In this document: positions 48,866-56,715 of the stretch, piece after piece
How positions within the stretch are numbered: position 1 is the stretch's first letter
Layout: each line of letters starts with the position of its first letter
Assembly: GCF_001507435.1 (NCBI RefSeq)
Contig: NZ_LMWH01000266.1
Location: 62,001-126,000, forward strand
DNA: 64,000 nt
Reading direction: 5' to 3'
Source: Streptomyces sp. NRRL F-5122
Lineage (GTDB): Bacteria > Actinomycetota > Actinomycetes > Streptomycetales > Streptomycetaceae
Position numbers and translations under genes: made by a program
Notes under the pieces: generated by a model
The model's input: the letters and a program-made list of their open reading frames with translations, nothing else
Told to the model about the DNA's origin: nothing
Database searches by the model: none

Positions 48866-49681
48866 ATGAGCGCAGACACCAGCCCCGCCATCGAGCTACG
48901 GGGCGCGAGCAAGACCTTCCGGACCCCGTCAGGGGGTCTGCACACGGCCGTCAGGGGGCTTGATCTGACCGTCGGCCGCGGCGAGTTCGTAGCCGTCGTC
49001 GGACCCACCGGTTGCGGCAAGTCGACGACCCTGACGCTGGTCAGCGGGCTGGAGGAGCCCACCGAGGGCGAGGTGCTGGTGGCCGGCGCGCCGGTCGCGG
49101 GAGTCGGGGACAAGGTCGGCTTCGTCTTCCAGCAGGACGCCACGTTTCCCTGGCGCACGGTCCTGTCCAACGTCATGGCGGGCCCCCGCTTTCGTGGTGT
49201 GCCCAAGGCGGAGGCCAAGCAGAAGGCGCGCGAGTGGCTTGCACGGGTCGGGCTCACGGCCTTCGAGGACCGCTACCCGCATCAGCTCTCCGGTGGCCAG
49301 CGCAAGCGTGTCGCTCTCGCCGCCACTTTTGTCAACGACCCCGAGATCCTGCTGATGGACGAGCCGTTCTCGGCGCTCGACGTGCAGACCAGGGCGCTGA
49401 TGTCGGACGAGCTGCTGGAGCTGTGGGAGGGCACGGGCGCCTCGGTCGTCTTCGTCACCCACGACCTGGAGGAGTCCATCGCGCTGGCCGACAAGGTCGT
49501 CGTGATGACCGCCGGCCCCGCGACCGTGAAGCACATCTTCGACATCGACCTGCCGCGGCCGCGCAAGGTCGAATCGGTGCGCCTGGAGCCGCGGTTCATC
49601 GAGATCTACCGCGAGATCTGGGAGTCCCTCGGCGAAGAGGTCCGCATCACGCGCGAAAGGGGTGCCGCCCATGTCGCCTGA
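48866..49681 (+). CDS. NitT/TauT-type ABC transporter ATP-binding protein
   Basis: The 271-residue ATPase has Walker A GPTGCGKST near residue 49, Q-loop VFQQDATFPWRTV, signature LSGGQRKRVALA and Walker B LLMDEPFSAL, followed by the switch histidine in FVTHDLEES. All catalytic residues are intact. It forms an operon with a permease, overlapping by 11 bases, and a lipoprotein binding protein. Such systems import nitrate, alkanesulfonates, taurine, or thiamine pyrimidine precursors; the substrate is unknown here. Confidence 0.93.
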   Translation: MSADTSPAIELRGASKTFRTPSGGLHTAVRGLDLTVGRGEFVAVVGPTGCGKSTTLTLVSGLEEPTEGEVLVAGAPVAGVGDKVGFVFQQDATFPWRTVLSNVMAGPRFRGVPKAEAKQKAREWLARVGLTAFEDRYPHQLSGGQRKRVALAATFVNDPEILLMDEPFSALDVQTRALMSDELLELWEGTGASVVFVTHDLEESIALADKVVVMTAGPATVKHIFDIDLPRPRKVESVRLEPRFIEIYREIWESLGEEVRITRERGAAHVA

Positions 49682-50537
49682 GGTCATCTCCGCGTCGGCT
49701 CCCGTGGACACCTCCAAGCAGCCCGGCCGTGCCGAGTCCCGGGCGCGTGCCGCCCGCAGGCGCAAGGCCGTCGTCCTGGTCGCCCGTGTGCTGCTGCTGG
49801 TGGCCGTGCTCGGCCTCTGGGAGGCGCTGTCCCGGGCCAAGGTCATCGATCCCTTCAACTTCTCGATGCCTTCGAAGGTGTGGGACCAGATCTACACCTG
49901 GATCACCCACGGCACCGCGCTCGGCTCGCTCGGCGAGCAGATCTGGGTCACGCTCCAGGAGGCGCTGCTCGGCTGGGTCATCGGTGTGGCGGCCGGTGTG
50001 GTCTTCGGTATCGCACTGGGGAGGATCGCCTTCCTCGCCGATGTCCTTGGTCCATACATCAAGGTGCTCAACTCCATACCCAGGATCGTCCTTGCCCCGA
50101 TCTTCGTGATCTGGTTCGGACTCGGCCCGTCCTCCAAGATCGCCTCGGCTGTCGTCCTGGTCTTCTTCCCGGTCTTCTTCAACGCCTTCCAGGGCGCCCG
50201 CGAGGTCGACCGCAATCTGGTCTCCAACGCCCGCATCCTGGGGGCCAGCGACCGGCGGGTGACGCTTCAGGTGGTCATCCCGTCGGCCACCTCATGGATC
50301 TTCACCAGTCTCCATGTCAGCTTCGGCTTCGCACTGATCGGCGCCATCGTCGGCGAGTACATCGGCGCCACCAAGGGTGTCGGCCTGCTCGTCGCACAGT
50401 CCCAGGGCACCTTCAACGCGGCCGGTGTGTATGCCGCGATGGTCATCCTCGCGGTCGTCGCGCTGGTGGCCGAAGGGCTGCTCACCTTCGCCGAGCGCCG
50501 CATCTTCCGCTGGAAGGCGTCGGACTCCGGGCACTGA
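49671..50537 (+). CDS. NitT/TauT-type ABC transporter permease
   Basis: The 288-residue permease has six membrane segments and the EAA loop GASDRRVTLQVVIPSA, typical of BPD_transp_1. It starts at ATG 49671 within the last codons of the ATPase gene; the alternative upstream codon at 49662 is less likely. It couples the periplasmic binding protein at 50629 to the ATPase. Confidence 0.92.
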   Translation: MSPEVISASAPVDTSKQPGRAESRARAARRRKAVVLVARVLLLVAVLGLWEALSRAKVIDPFNFSMPSKVWDQIYTWITHGTALGSLGEQIWVTLQEALLGWVIGVAAGVVFGIALGRIAFLADVLGPYIKVLNSIPRIVLAPIFVIWFGLGPSSKIASAVVLVFFPVFFNAFQGAREVDRNLVSNARILGASDRRVTLQVVIPSATSWIFTSLHVSFGFALIGAIVGEYIGATKGVGLLVAQSQGTFNAAGVYAAMVILAVVALVAEGLLTFAERRIFRWKASDSGH

Positions 50538-50628
50538 CCGGCTCTTCGGGCCCTCGTCGAGGGCGGCCGCCGGCTCTCACACGCACCTCCTCTTCCCGCA
50601 CCGCCATCTCACAAGGACGTGAACCGTC

Positions 50629-51690
50629 ATGCGCAAGTCCGCCAGAATCGCCTGCCTCGCCGCGGCCGGTCTGCTCGCCGCCACCTCGCTCACCGCCTGC
50701 GCCAATGACGCGGCGTCCACCGCCGCGTCCGGATCCGGTGGCAAGGGCGACGGAAAGGGCGAGAAGGTCAAGATCATGGTCGGTGGCCTGGACAAGGTCA
50801 TCTACATGCCCGCGATGCTCACCCAGCGACTCGGCTACTTCGACGCCGAGGGCCTCGACGTCGAACTGCTGAGCGAGCCCGCCGGTGTGCAGGCCGAGAC
50901 CGCACTGGTCTCCGGGCAGGTCCAGGGTGCCGTCGGCTTCTACGACCACACCCTCGACCTGCAGACCAAGGGCAAGCACGTCGAGTCCGTGGTGCAGTTC
51001 TCGCACGCGCCCGGTGAGGTCGAGATCGTTTCCGCCAAGGCCTCGAAGGACATCACGTCGCCCAAGGACTTCAAGGGCAAGAAGCTCGGAGTCACCGGCC
51101 TCGGCTCCTCGACGGACTTCCTCACCAAGTACCTCGCGGTCAAGAACGGTGTGCAGACGAGCGAGTTCAGCCCGGTCGCCGTCGGCGCAGGACCCACGTT
51201 CGTCTCCGCCCTCCAGAAGGGCTCCATCGACGCCGGAATGACCACCGATCCGACCGTCGCCACCGTGCTCCAGAAGAAGCTCGGCACGGTGCTCGTCGAC
51301 ATGCGGACCCCACAGGGGTCGCAGGAGGCGCTGGGCGGCCCGTACCCGTCGTCCAGTCTCTACATGCAGACGGAGTGGGTCGACGATCACAAGGCCACCG
51401 TCCAGAAGCTGGTCAACGCCTTCGTCAAGACCTTGAAGTGGATGTCCACGCACTCCGCCGACGAGATCGCCGCAAAGATGCCGGCCGACTACTCGCAGGG
51501 CGACAAGACGCTCTATGCGAACGCCATCAAGAGCACGCTCCCGATGTTCACCAAGGACGGCGTGATGCCGGAGAACGGACCCGAGACGGTCGAGAAGGTC
51601 CTCAAGGCGTTCAACCCCAACATCAAGAACGCCACCATCGATCTCGACAAGACGTACACCACGGAGTTCGTGGAGAAGGCCGCGGGCTGA
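50629..51690 (+). CDS. NMT1/THI5-like ABC substrate-binding lipoprotein
   Basis: The 353-residue protein has a lipoprotein signal peptide ending in LTAC with C24 as the acylated cysteine. A type 2 binding fold follows: MLTQRLGYFDAEGLDVELL, GQVQGAVGFYDH and LGVTGLGSSTDFL. The family binds small organic anions or amine-type compounds and includes SsuA, TauA, ThiY and NrtA. The C-terminal helix ends TTEFVEKAAG. It completes the ABC operon and converges on the CitB-type regulator gene downstream with only 16 bases between. Confidence 0.92.
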   Translation: MRKSARIACLAAAGLLAATSLTACANDAASTAASGSGGKGDGKGEKVKIMVGGLDKVIYMPAMLTQRLGYFDAEGLDVELLSEPAGVQAETALVSGQVQGAVGFYDHTLDLQTKGKHVESVVQFSHAPGEVEIVSAKASKDITSPKDFKGKKLGVTGLGSSTDFLTKYLAVKNGVQTSEFSPVAVGAGPTFVSALQKGSIDAGMTTDPTVATVLQKKLGTVLVDMRTPQGSQEALGGPYPSSSLYMQTEWVDDHKATVQKLVNAFVKTLKWMSTHSADEIAAKMPADYSQGDKTLYANAIKSTLPMFTKDGVMPENGPETVEKVLKAFNPNIKNATIDLDKTYTTEFVEKAAG

Positions 51691-51706
51691 GCCGACCGGC
51701 ACTGCC

Positions 51707-52396
51707 TCAGGCGTGGGCCGCCCAGACGTAGCGATGCTCCGGGCGGCCCGCGTCGCCGTATTTGAGGGTCAACGTGGCCCTTCCCGTGCGCTCCAGCAGT
51801 TTCAGATAGCGCTGGGCGGTCTGCCGGCTCAGTCCTGTCCGCTCGGCGATCTCCTGGGCGGACAGCGGTCCTTTGGCGTTCACCAGGGCACGCCCCACGA
51901 GATCCGCGGTGGTGGGGGAGTGCCCCTTGGGCAGCCCCGGTTCCGTGGCCGCCGACATGGCGCCGAAGATCCGGTCGACCTCTGCCTGTTCCGCCCGACC
52001 GCCGCCGTCGAGCGTGCGGCGCAGTTCGGCGTACGCCTCCAGCCTGGCGCGCAGCCCCGCGAAGGCGAACGGCTTGACCAGGTACTGGAGTGCGCCCTGT
52101 CGCATCGCCGCCTGCACCGTCCGGACGTCCCGCGCCGCCGTCACCATGATCACGTCCGTCTCGTGACCGCGCCGCCGCATCTCCCGGACGACATCGAGCC
52201 CCGTGGCGTCGGGAAGGTAGTGGTCCAGCAGCATCAGGTCGGGGCGCGGCGAAGTCCCCAACAGGTGCAGGGCGCCTGACGCGTTGTGCGCCTGGCCCGT
52301 CACTCGGAAGCCGGGGACCTTGTCGACGTAGGCGGCGTTGACGCGGGCGACCCGGGCGTCGTCGTCCACGACCAGCACCTCGATGGGCCGGGTCAT
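51707..52396 (-). CDS. CitB/DcuR-family response regulator, cognate to the CitA-like kinase
   Basis: The 229-residue regulator has phosphoacceptor D58 in LMLLDHYLPDATG, the conserved Lys in QYLVKPFAF, and an HTH with AQEIAERTGLSRQTAQRYLKLLE. It is nearly a paralogue of the orphan regulator on the other side of the ABC operon. It follows its kinase on the minus strand with a four-base ATGA overlap, so translation is coupled. Together they form a CitA/CitB-type system that senses carboxylates; the neighbouring transporter is the best candidate target. Confidence 0.92.
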   Translation of the reverse strand: MTRPIEVLVVDDDARVARVNAAYVDKVPGFRVTGQAHNASGALHLLGTSPRPDLMLLDHYLPDATGLDVVREMRRRGHETDVIMVTAARDVRTVQAAMRQGALQYLVKPFAFAGLRARLEAYAELRRTLDGGGRAEQAEVDRIFGAMSAATEPGLPKGHSPTTADLVGRALVNAKGPLSAQEIAERTGLSRQTAQRYLKLLERTGRATLTLKYGDAGRPEHRYVWAAHA

Positions 52397-54126
52397 CGAG
52401 TGTCCTCTCCGGGGAGGTGAACGGGCGTCTGCGGGACCAGGTTCTCTTCTGCCGGTGCTTCCTGGGCGGGGACGCGGTGCCGGGGGTCCTCGGCGGGCGG
52501 CTCCGGTGTCCGGCCGGGCGCTTCGAGGGCGTCGGGCAGCACCACGGTGAATTCCGCGCCCCCGCCGTGAGCTTCACTCACCCGAGCGCTGCCTCCATGG
52601 CGTTCGGCGAGACGGCGCACCAGGGAGAGGCCGATACCGCGTTTGCCGTGGGACGGCGGCTGTTTGGTGGACCATCCGTCCGTGAAGATCAACTCCCGGC
52701 GTTCGGCGGGGATTCCGGGTCCCGTGTCCCGGACCCGGAGGACCGCCGTTCGCTCCTCCGCGCGCAGTTCGACCTCCACGCGCGCGTGCCGGGTGCCGGC
52801 CACGGCGTCAAGAGCGTTGTCGACCAGGTTGCCGACGATCGTGACCAGTCCTCTCGGATCGATCAGCCGGTCCGGCAGCAGCGTCCGGTCCGCGATCCAC
52901 AGTGCCACGCCGCGCTCCGCGGCGACCGTGGCCTTGCCCACCAGCAAGGCGGCGAGCAGCGGATCGTGGATCTTCTCGGTGACCTGTTCCGCGGTGGTCC
53001 TGTGGTCGCCCACCACCTCGTCGACGAACTCCACCGCGTCGTCGTACATCTCCAGTTCGAGCAGCCCCAGGAGCGTGTGCATCCGATTGGCGTGCTCGTG
53101 GTCCTGCGCACGAAGGGCGTCGATCAGACCGCGGGTGGAGTCCAGCTCCCGGCCCAGCTGTTCGAGCTCGGTGCGGTCGCGCAGGGTGGCGACGGCACCC
53201 CCGTCGTCGGTGGGCATACGGTTGGCGACGAGGACGCGGTGACCGCGCACGGTGAGCAGATCGGTGCCGGCGACACGACCGGCGAGGACGTCCGTCGTAC
53301 GGCCCTCGCCGAGCGCCTCGTCGAGGGACTGCCCGACGACCTCGTCACCGATGCCCAGCAGCCGTTGCGCCTCGTCGTTCACGAGCCGTACCCGGCCGGT
53401 CCGGTCCAGGGCGACCACGCCCTCCCTGATGCCGTGCAGCATCGCCTCGCGCTCCGCGAGCAGCGCCGAGATGTCGGAGAAGGCGAGGTCGCGGGTCTGC
53501 CGCTGAACCCTGCGCGCGATCAGATACGCGGCGAGGGCGCCGATGGCGAGGGCCGCACCCGCGTAGGCGAACAGTCCGGGGATGGCGTGGAGCAGCCTGG
53601 CCCGCACGCTGTTGTACTCGATGCCCACGGAGACCGCGCCGATGATCCTGCCCTGTGCGTCGCGCAGCGGCACCTTGCCGCGGGCCGAGCGCCCCAGGGT
53701 GCCGCTGTCGATCTGCATGACCTCCTCGCCGGCCAGGGCCTGTCTCGGGTCGGTGGACACGACCCGGCCGATCTGCGTGATGTCCGGGTGCGACCAGCGC
53801 ACCCCCCTCATGTTCATCACCACGACGTACTCGGCCCTGCTCGCCTTGCGGATGTGCTCCGCCTCCGCCTGCACAGGTCCTTGCGGGGACGGCAGCGTCG
53901 ACTGCAGGTCACGGGCGATCTGCGGCTGGACCGCGGTGGTCTGCGCGATCGCCAGGGCCTGGTGCATCGCCTGGTCGTCGAGCAACTGGCCGAGCGGGGC
54001 CAGGAACAGTCCGGTGGCGAGCACGGCGACGCCCGCGGCGATCGCGACCTGCGTCAGCAGGAGCTGCGAGAACATACGCCGCGGAAGGCCGAGGCGCAGT
54101 CGTCGTGCAGGGGGAGAGGGGGTCAT
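52393..54126 (-). CDS. CitA/DcuS-family sensor histidine kinase
   Basis: The 577-residue kinase has a first membrane segment at about residues 22-44 and an extracytoplasmic PDC-type domain to residue 180, rich in the features of CitA/DcuS. A second membrane segment follows at 184-205, then a cytoplasmic PAS domain (230-320). The phosphoacceptor is H343 in QDHEHANRMH, matching the Q-x-HExxNxxH pattern of the family. The HATPase domain has NLVDNALDAV and GKRGIGLSLVRRLAERHGG. It likely senses a dicarboxylate or citrate. Confidence 0.93.
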   Translation of the reverse strand: MTPSPPARRLRLGLPRRMFSQLLLTQVAIAAGVAVLATGLFLAPLGQLLDDQAMHQALAIAQTTAVQPQIARDLQSTLPSPQGPVQAEAEHIRKASRAEYVVVMNMRGVRWSHPDITQIGRVVSTDPRQALAGEEVMQIDSGTLGRSARGKVPLRDAQGRIIGAVSVGIEYNSVRARLLHAIPGLFAYAGAALAIGALAAYLIARRVQRQTRDLAFSDISALLAEREAMLHGIREGVVALDRTGRVRLVNDEAQRLLGIGDEVVGQSLDEALGEGRTTDVLAGRVAGTDLLTVRGHRVLVANRMPTDDGGAVATLRDRTELEQLGRELDSTRGLIDALRAQDHEHANRMHTLLGLLELEMYDDAVEFVDEVVGDHRTTAEQVTEKIHDPLLAALLVGKATVAAERGVALWIADRTLLPDRLIDPRGLVTIVGNLVDNALDAVAGTRHARVEVELRAEERTAVLRVRDTGPGIPAERRELIFTDGWSTKQPPSHGKRGIGLSLVRRLAERHGGSARVSEAHGGGAEFTVVLPDALEAPGRTPEPPAEDPRHRVPAQEAPAEENLVPQTPVHLPGEDTR

Positions 54127-54238
54127 GCGTAGACGGTACGGGTGCGCAGGCGCGTTGCCTCCGCAGATGTGGCACGGATCTCCCGAGGCGCGTGCGTGAG
54201 GGCTGTGAGAGCCGACCGTTGCCGTGGAGGGCGGGAGT

Positions 54239-55189
54239 TCAGCAGTGCGCGGGGTCGCCGACCACCGTGGTGAGCACCTCGCGTACCGACACGACGTCCA
54301 TCCGAGCCGGTGAGCCGAGCGGGCTGCCGCAGCTGTCGGGGCGTGGGGGCAGCGACGCCCCCTGCGCGACCAGGACGCGCCACAGCCGGCCGTCGGTGTG
54401 GGCGACGGTGACCTCCCAGCGGGGCGCGGTCCCGTCCGTTCGGACGACGGTCAGCGCGTCCGCCGCGTACTCGTGGGCCGCAGTGCGGACGGCGAGTTCC
54501 GCCGCCTGCGCGGGTCGTCCCCAGGCGGAGCTGCCACGGCATCCCTCCACCACGACCCGTCCGTCACGCACTCCTTGGAGGATCTCCTTGACGTGCGGGG
54601 CCTGGGCACGTCCGTACGCGTATCCGAACGGAAGTACGAGCAGCGTGGGTGAGAAGCGATGGCCACCCAGATGAGTGACCTCCCAGACCCCCTCGACTCC
54701 GGAGCTGGTCAGCTCGGTCGCCAATGGGCGGCCGAGGAGGGCGCAGCAACGGTCCCGCTTGCCGTTGGTGCAGACGAACGCGAGCGGATCGCCTGTATGG
54801 GGTTCGGCCCGGAAGACCGAGTCGAAGGTGCTGGAGTCCCCGCGGCCCAGCGCGGCGAAGTCCAGGTCGAGCAGCCGCTCCGGCTCGGAGGTCGTGGCGG
54901 TCTGCAGCCACACGTTGCCCGGAAGGGTGTGGGCGGCATAGATCTGTCGTGCGGCGGGCGTGCCGCAGTCGGCGTGCCGGCCGGGGCGGCGGATGAGTGC
55001 GATCCGCACACCTGTGCCATCCGCGGCCGCCTCGAGGGCGCGGCCGAGCTCGGGATCCAGGTGGCTCGATGTGAGCGCTTTGGGACCCCAGGGGCCGGGC
55101 TGTTCCAGGAGCAGCCATGTCCTCGCGGTCGCCGCGGTCCCTGCGAGAGGCTCGTCGAGGTCCCGTGATGCGGTCGTGCACGTACTCAC
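54239..55189 (-). CDS. Sucrase/ferredoxin-like family protein
   Basis: The 316-residue protein matches the sucrase/ferredoxin-like family (thioredoxin-like fold with possible [2Fe-2S] binding): LEQPGPWGPKAL near residue 30, the Cys cluster CTNGKRDRCCALLG near 140 and LGGHRFSPTLLVLPFGYAYGR near 175. The clustered cysteines suggest an iron-sulfur or redox centre. I chose GTG 55189. Directly upstream lies a near-perfect iron box, so iron probably represses it, pointing to a role in iron homeostasis such as ferric-siderophore reduction. The name sucrase is historical. Confidence 0.85.
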   Translation of the reverse strand: MSTCTTASRDLDEPLAGTAATARTWLLLEQPGPWGPKALTSSHLDPELGRALEAAADGTGVRIALIRRPGRHADCGTPAARQIYAAHTLPGNVWLQTATTSEPERLLDLDFAALGRGDSSTFDSVFRAEPHTGDPLAFVCTNGKRDRCCALLGRPLATELTSSGVEGVWEVTHLGGHRFSPTLLVLPFGYAYGRAQAPHVKEILQGVRDGRVVVEGCRGSSAWGRPAQAAELAVRTAAHEYAADALTVVRTDGTAPRWEVTVAHTDGRLWRVLVAQGASLPPRPDSCGSPLGSPARMDVVSVREVLTTVVGDPAHC

Positions 55190-55208
55190 AGAGGTGAGCC
55201 TAACCTGA
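55190..55208 (-). promoter_or_regulatory. Iron box (DmdR/IdeR-type) at the sucrase/ferredoxin-like gene
   Basis: On the minus strand the 19-mer TCAGGTTAGGCTCACCTCT matches 16 of 19 bases of the actinobacterial iron box (TTAGGTTAGGCTCACCTAA). It ends immediately before the GTG start, so bound repressor would cover the translation start and probably the transcription start. Confidence 0.78.
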
Positions 55209-55309
55209 CTTCGACGGCGACGACTTCCAGCCCCGCGAACAGGGGCGCATTCGGGGCGCATCGGGGGTGCGCCGCAGGCGCGCGAAGCGCACAGGGGGGC
55301 GGGCCGGAT

Positions 55310-55343
55310 GCGACCGCGCACCGGCTCCCCGGTGCGCGGTCGC
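55310..55343. terminator. Terminator of the HTH-citrate synthase gene
   Basis: A perfect 15-bp stem (55310-55324 with 55329-55343) and 4-nt loop follow the stop of the minus-strand gene by 20 bases. Confidence 0.75.
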
Positions 55344-55362
55344 GGTCGTGGGCGCGCTCCGT

Positions 55363-56619
55363 TCACCGGGGGAGCGGCTGTGGCGGTCGCGCCCCCGCAT
55401 AGCGCCCGCTCGGGCGCATGCGCAGCGGTCGTTCTTCGTACTCCTCCAGAGTGTGGGCGATCCAGCCCGCCGTGCGGGCCACGGCGAAGACCGTCTCCGC
55501 CGCCGTGGCCTCCATGCCGGAGGCGACCGTGAGGACGGCCAGGGCCAGGTCGACATTGGCGTGCAGAGGAGCGTGGCGGGCCGTGGTGGAGACGATGTCA
55601 CGCGCGGCCGCCAGGGCCGGTGCCGCGGCAGGCAGCTCCTCCAGGACGCAGAACAGCGCACGCGCGCGGGGGTCCTCGCCCGGATACAGCCGATGCCCGA
55701 GCCCGGGGATCCTGCGCCCCGCACGGAGTTCGTCGGCGACCACGGGGGCCGCGGTGCCCCGGTCCAGGACGTCGAGGAGCATCCGGTGCGCCAGGCCGCC
55801 GGCCGCACCGTGCAGGGGGCCCTCCAGGACACCGAGGCCCGCGGAGACGGCGGCGTACGCGTGCGCCCGGGCGGACGCGGCGACGCGGACCGCGAGGGTG
55901 GAGGCGGCCAGGTCGTGGTCGGCGAGGAGCCCGAGTGCGGTGTCCAGCGCGCCTACTGACGTCTCGTCGGGGTCGCGTCCGGTGAGCCGTCCCCACAGGC
56001 GCCGCGCCAGCGGGCCCTCGTCGCGGTGGTCGGGCCGCAGTGGCGGGAGGGCGGCGACCAGCGTGGGGATGAGGGCGCGGGCGGCGCCGAGGACTGCCTG
56101 CGGTGACAGATCGAAGCGCAGCGGGTCCGCGGTGGCCGCGGCGATCGCCGCCACCCTCAGCCGGTCGGTGGGGCCGGTGTGCTCGGGCAGCGCGGCCACC
56201 GCTCGGCGTGCGACGGTGACGGCGGCCTCCGGGGCGGTGAAGGTGATTCCGGGCCGCAGCCGCCCGGTCCACAGCCACTCGGCGATCTCCTCGTAGGAGT
56301 GCCGGTCGGCCAGCTCGGTGGCGTCGACGCCGCGGTAGAAGTACCGGTCCTTCTCGATGAGGGTGATGGACGTGCGGACCGAGAGTTCGCCGGCGGCGGG
56401 TGAACCTCCGGCCGGCTCACGCCTGTTGCGCCGCGCGAGCGCCGCCACCTCCTCGGTGTCGAAGGTGCTGCCCCGGCCGCCGGGCTCCCGCCTGCTGCTG
56501 AGCTGGCCACGGCTCACATAGGCGTACACGGTCTCCGGTTTCACCCCGAGGAGTTCGGCCGCCTCCCTGGTGGTGATCCGAGTTCCGTCGTGCCCGCGAG
56601 CCGTGTCCTGATCCCTCAT
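55363..56619 (-). CDS. Citrate synthase family protein with N-terminal HTH domain
   Basis: Residues 15-65 of this 418-residue protein form a MerR/excisionase-like winged helix (TTREAAELLGVKPETVYAYV, then FDTEEVAALARR). The remainder is a citrate-synthase fold: GPLHGAAGG, PGLGHRLYPGEDPRA and NVDLALAV. The catalytic-type histidines and Asp appear present, so it could bind oxaloacetate or acyl-CoA. Enzyme domain and DNA-binding domain together suggest a metabolite-sensing regulator or an enzyme that moonlights as one. It is divergent from a second citrate-synthase gene, and palindromes lie between them. ATG 56619 chosen. Confidence 0.85.
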   Translation of the reverse strand: MRDQDTARGHDGTRITTREAAELLGVKPETVYAYVSRGQLSSRREPGGRGSTFDTEEVAALARRNRREPAGGSPAAGELSVRTSITLIEKDRYFYRGVDATELADRHSYEEIAEWLWTGRLRPGITFTAPEAAVTVARRAVAALPEHTGPTDRLRVAAIAAATADPLRFDLSPQAVLGAARALIPTLVAALPPLRPDHRDEGPLARRLWGRLTGRDPDETSVGALDTALGLLADHDLAASTLAVRVAASARAHAYAAVSAGLGVLEGPLHGAAGGLAHRMLLDVLDRGTAAPVVADELRAGRRIPGLGHRLYPGEDPRARALFCVLEELPAAAPALAAARDIVSTTARHAPLHANVDLALAVLTVASGMEATAAETVFAVARTAGWIAHTLEEYEERPLRMRPSGRYAGARPPQPLPR

Positions 56620-56646
56620 GACTGTCACCGTACCCATGGATCGCAC

Positions 56647-56680
56647 ATTGATTCAATCAATATTGACAGAGATGAATCAA
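56647..56680. promoter_or_regulatory. AT-rich palindromes between the divergent citrate synthase genes
   Basis: ATTGATTCAATCAAT at 56647-56661 is a perfect 7-1-7 palindrome. TTGATTC (56648-56654) is answered by GAATCAA (56674-56680), giving a second, longer inverted repeat. Such AT-rich sequence is exceptional in this window and is the best candidate operator for the HTH-citrate synthase. Confidence 0.65.
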
Positions 56681-56715
56681 GTATGGACAGTCGAGTCAAT
56701 TCCAAGGGAGGACAC

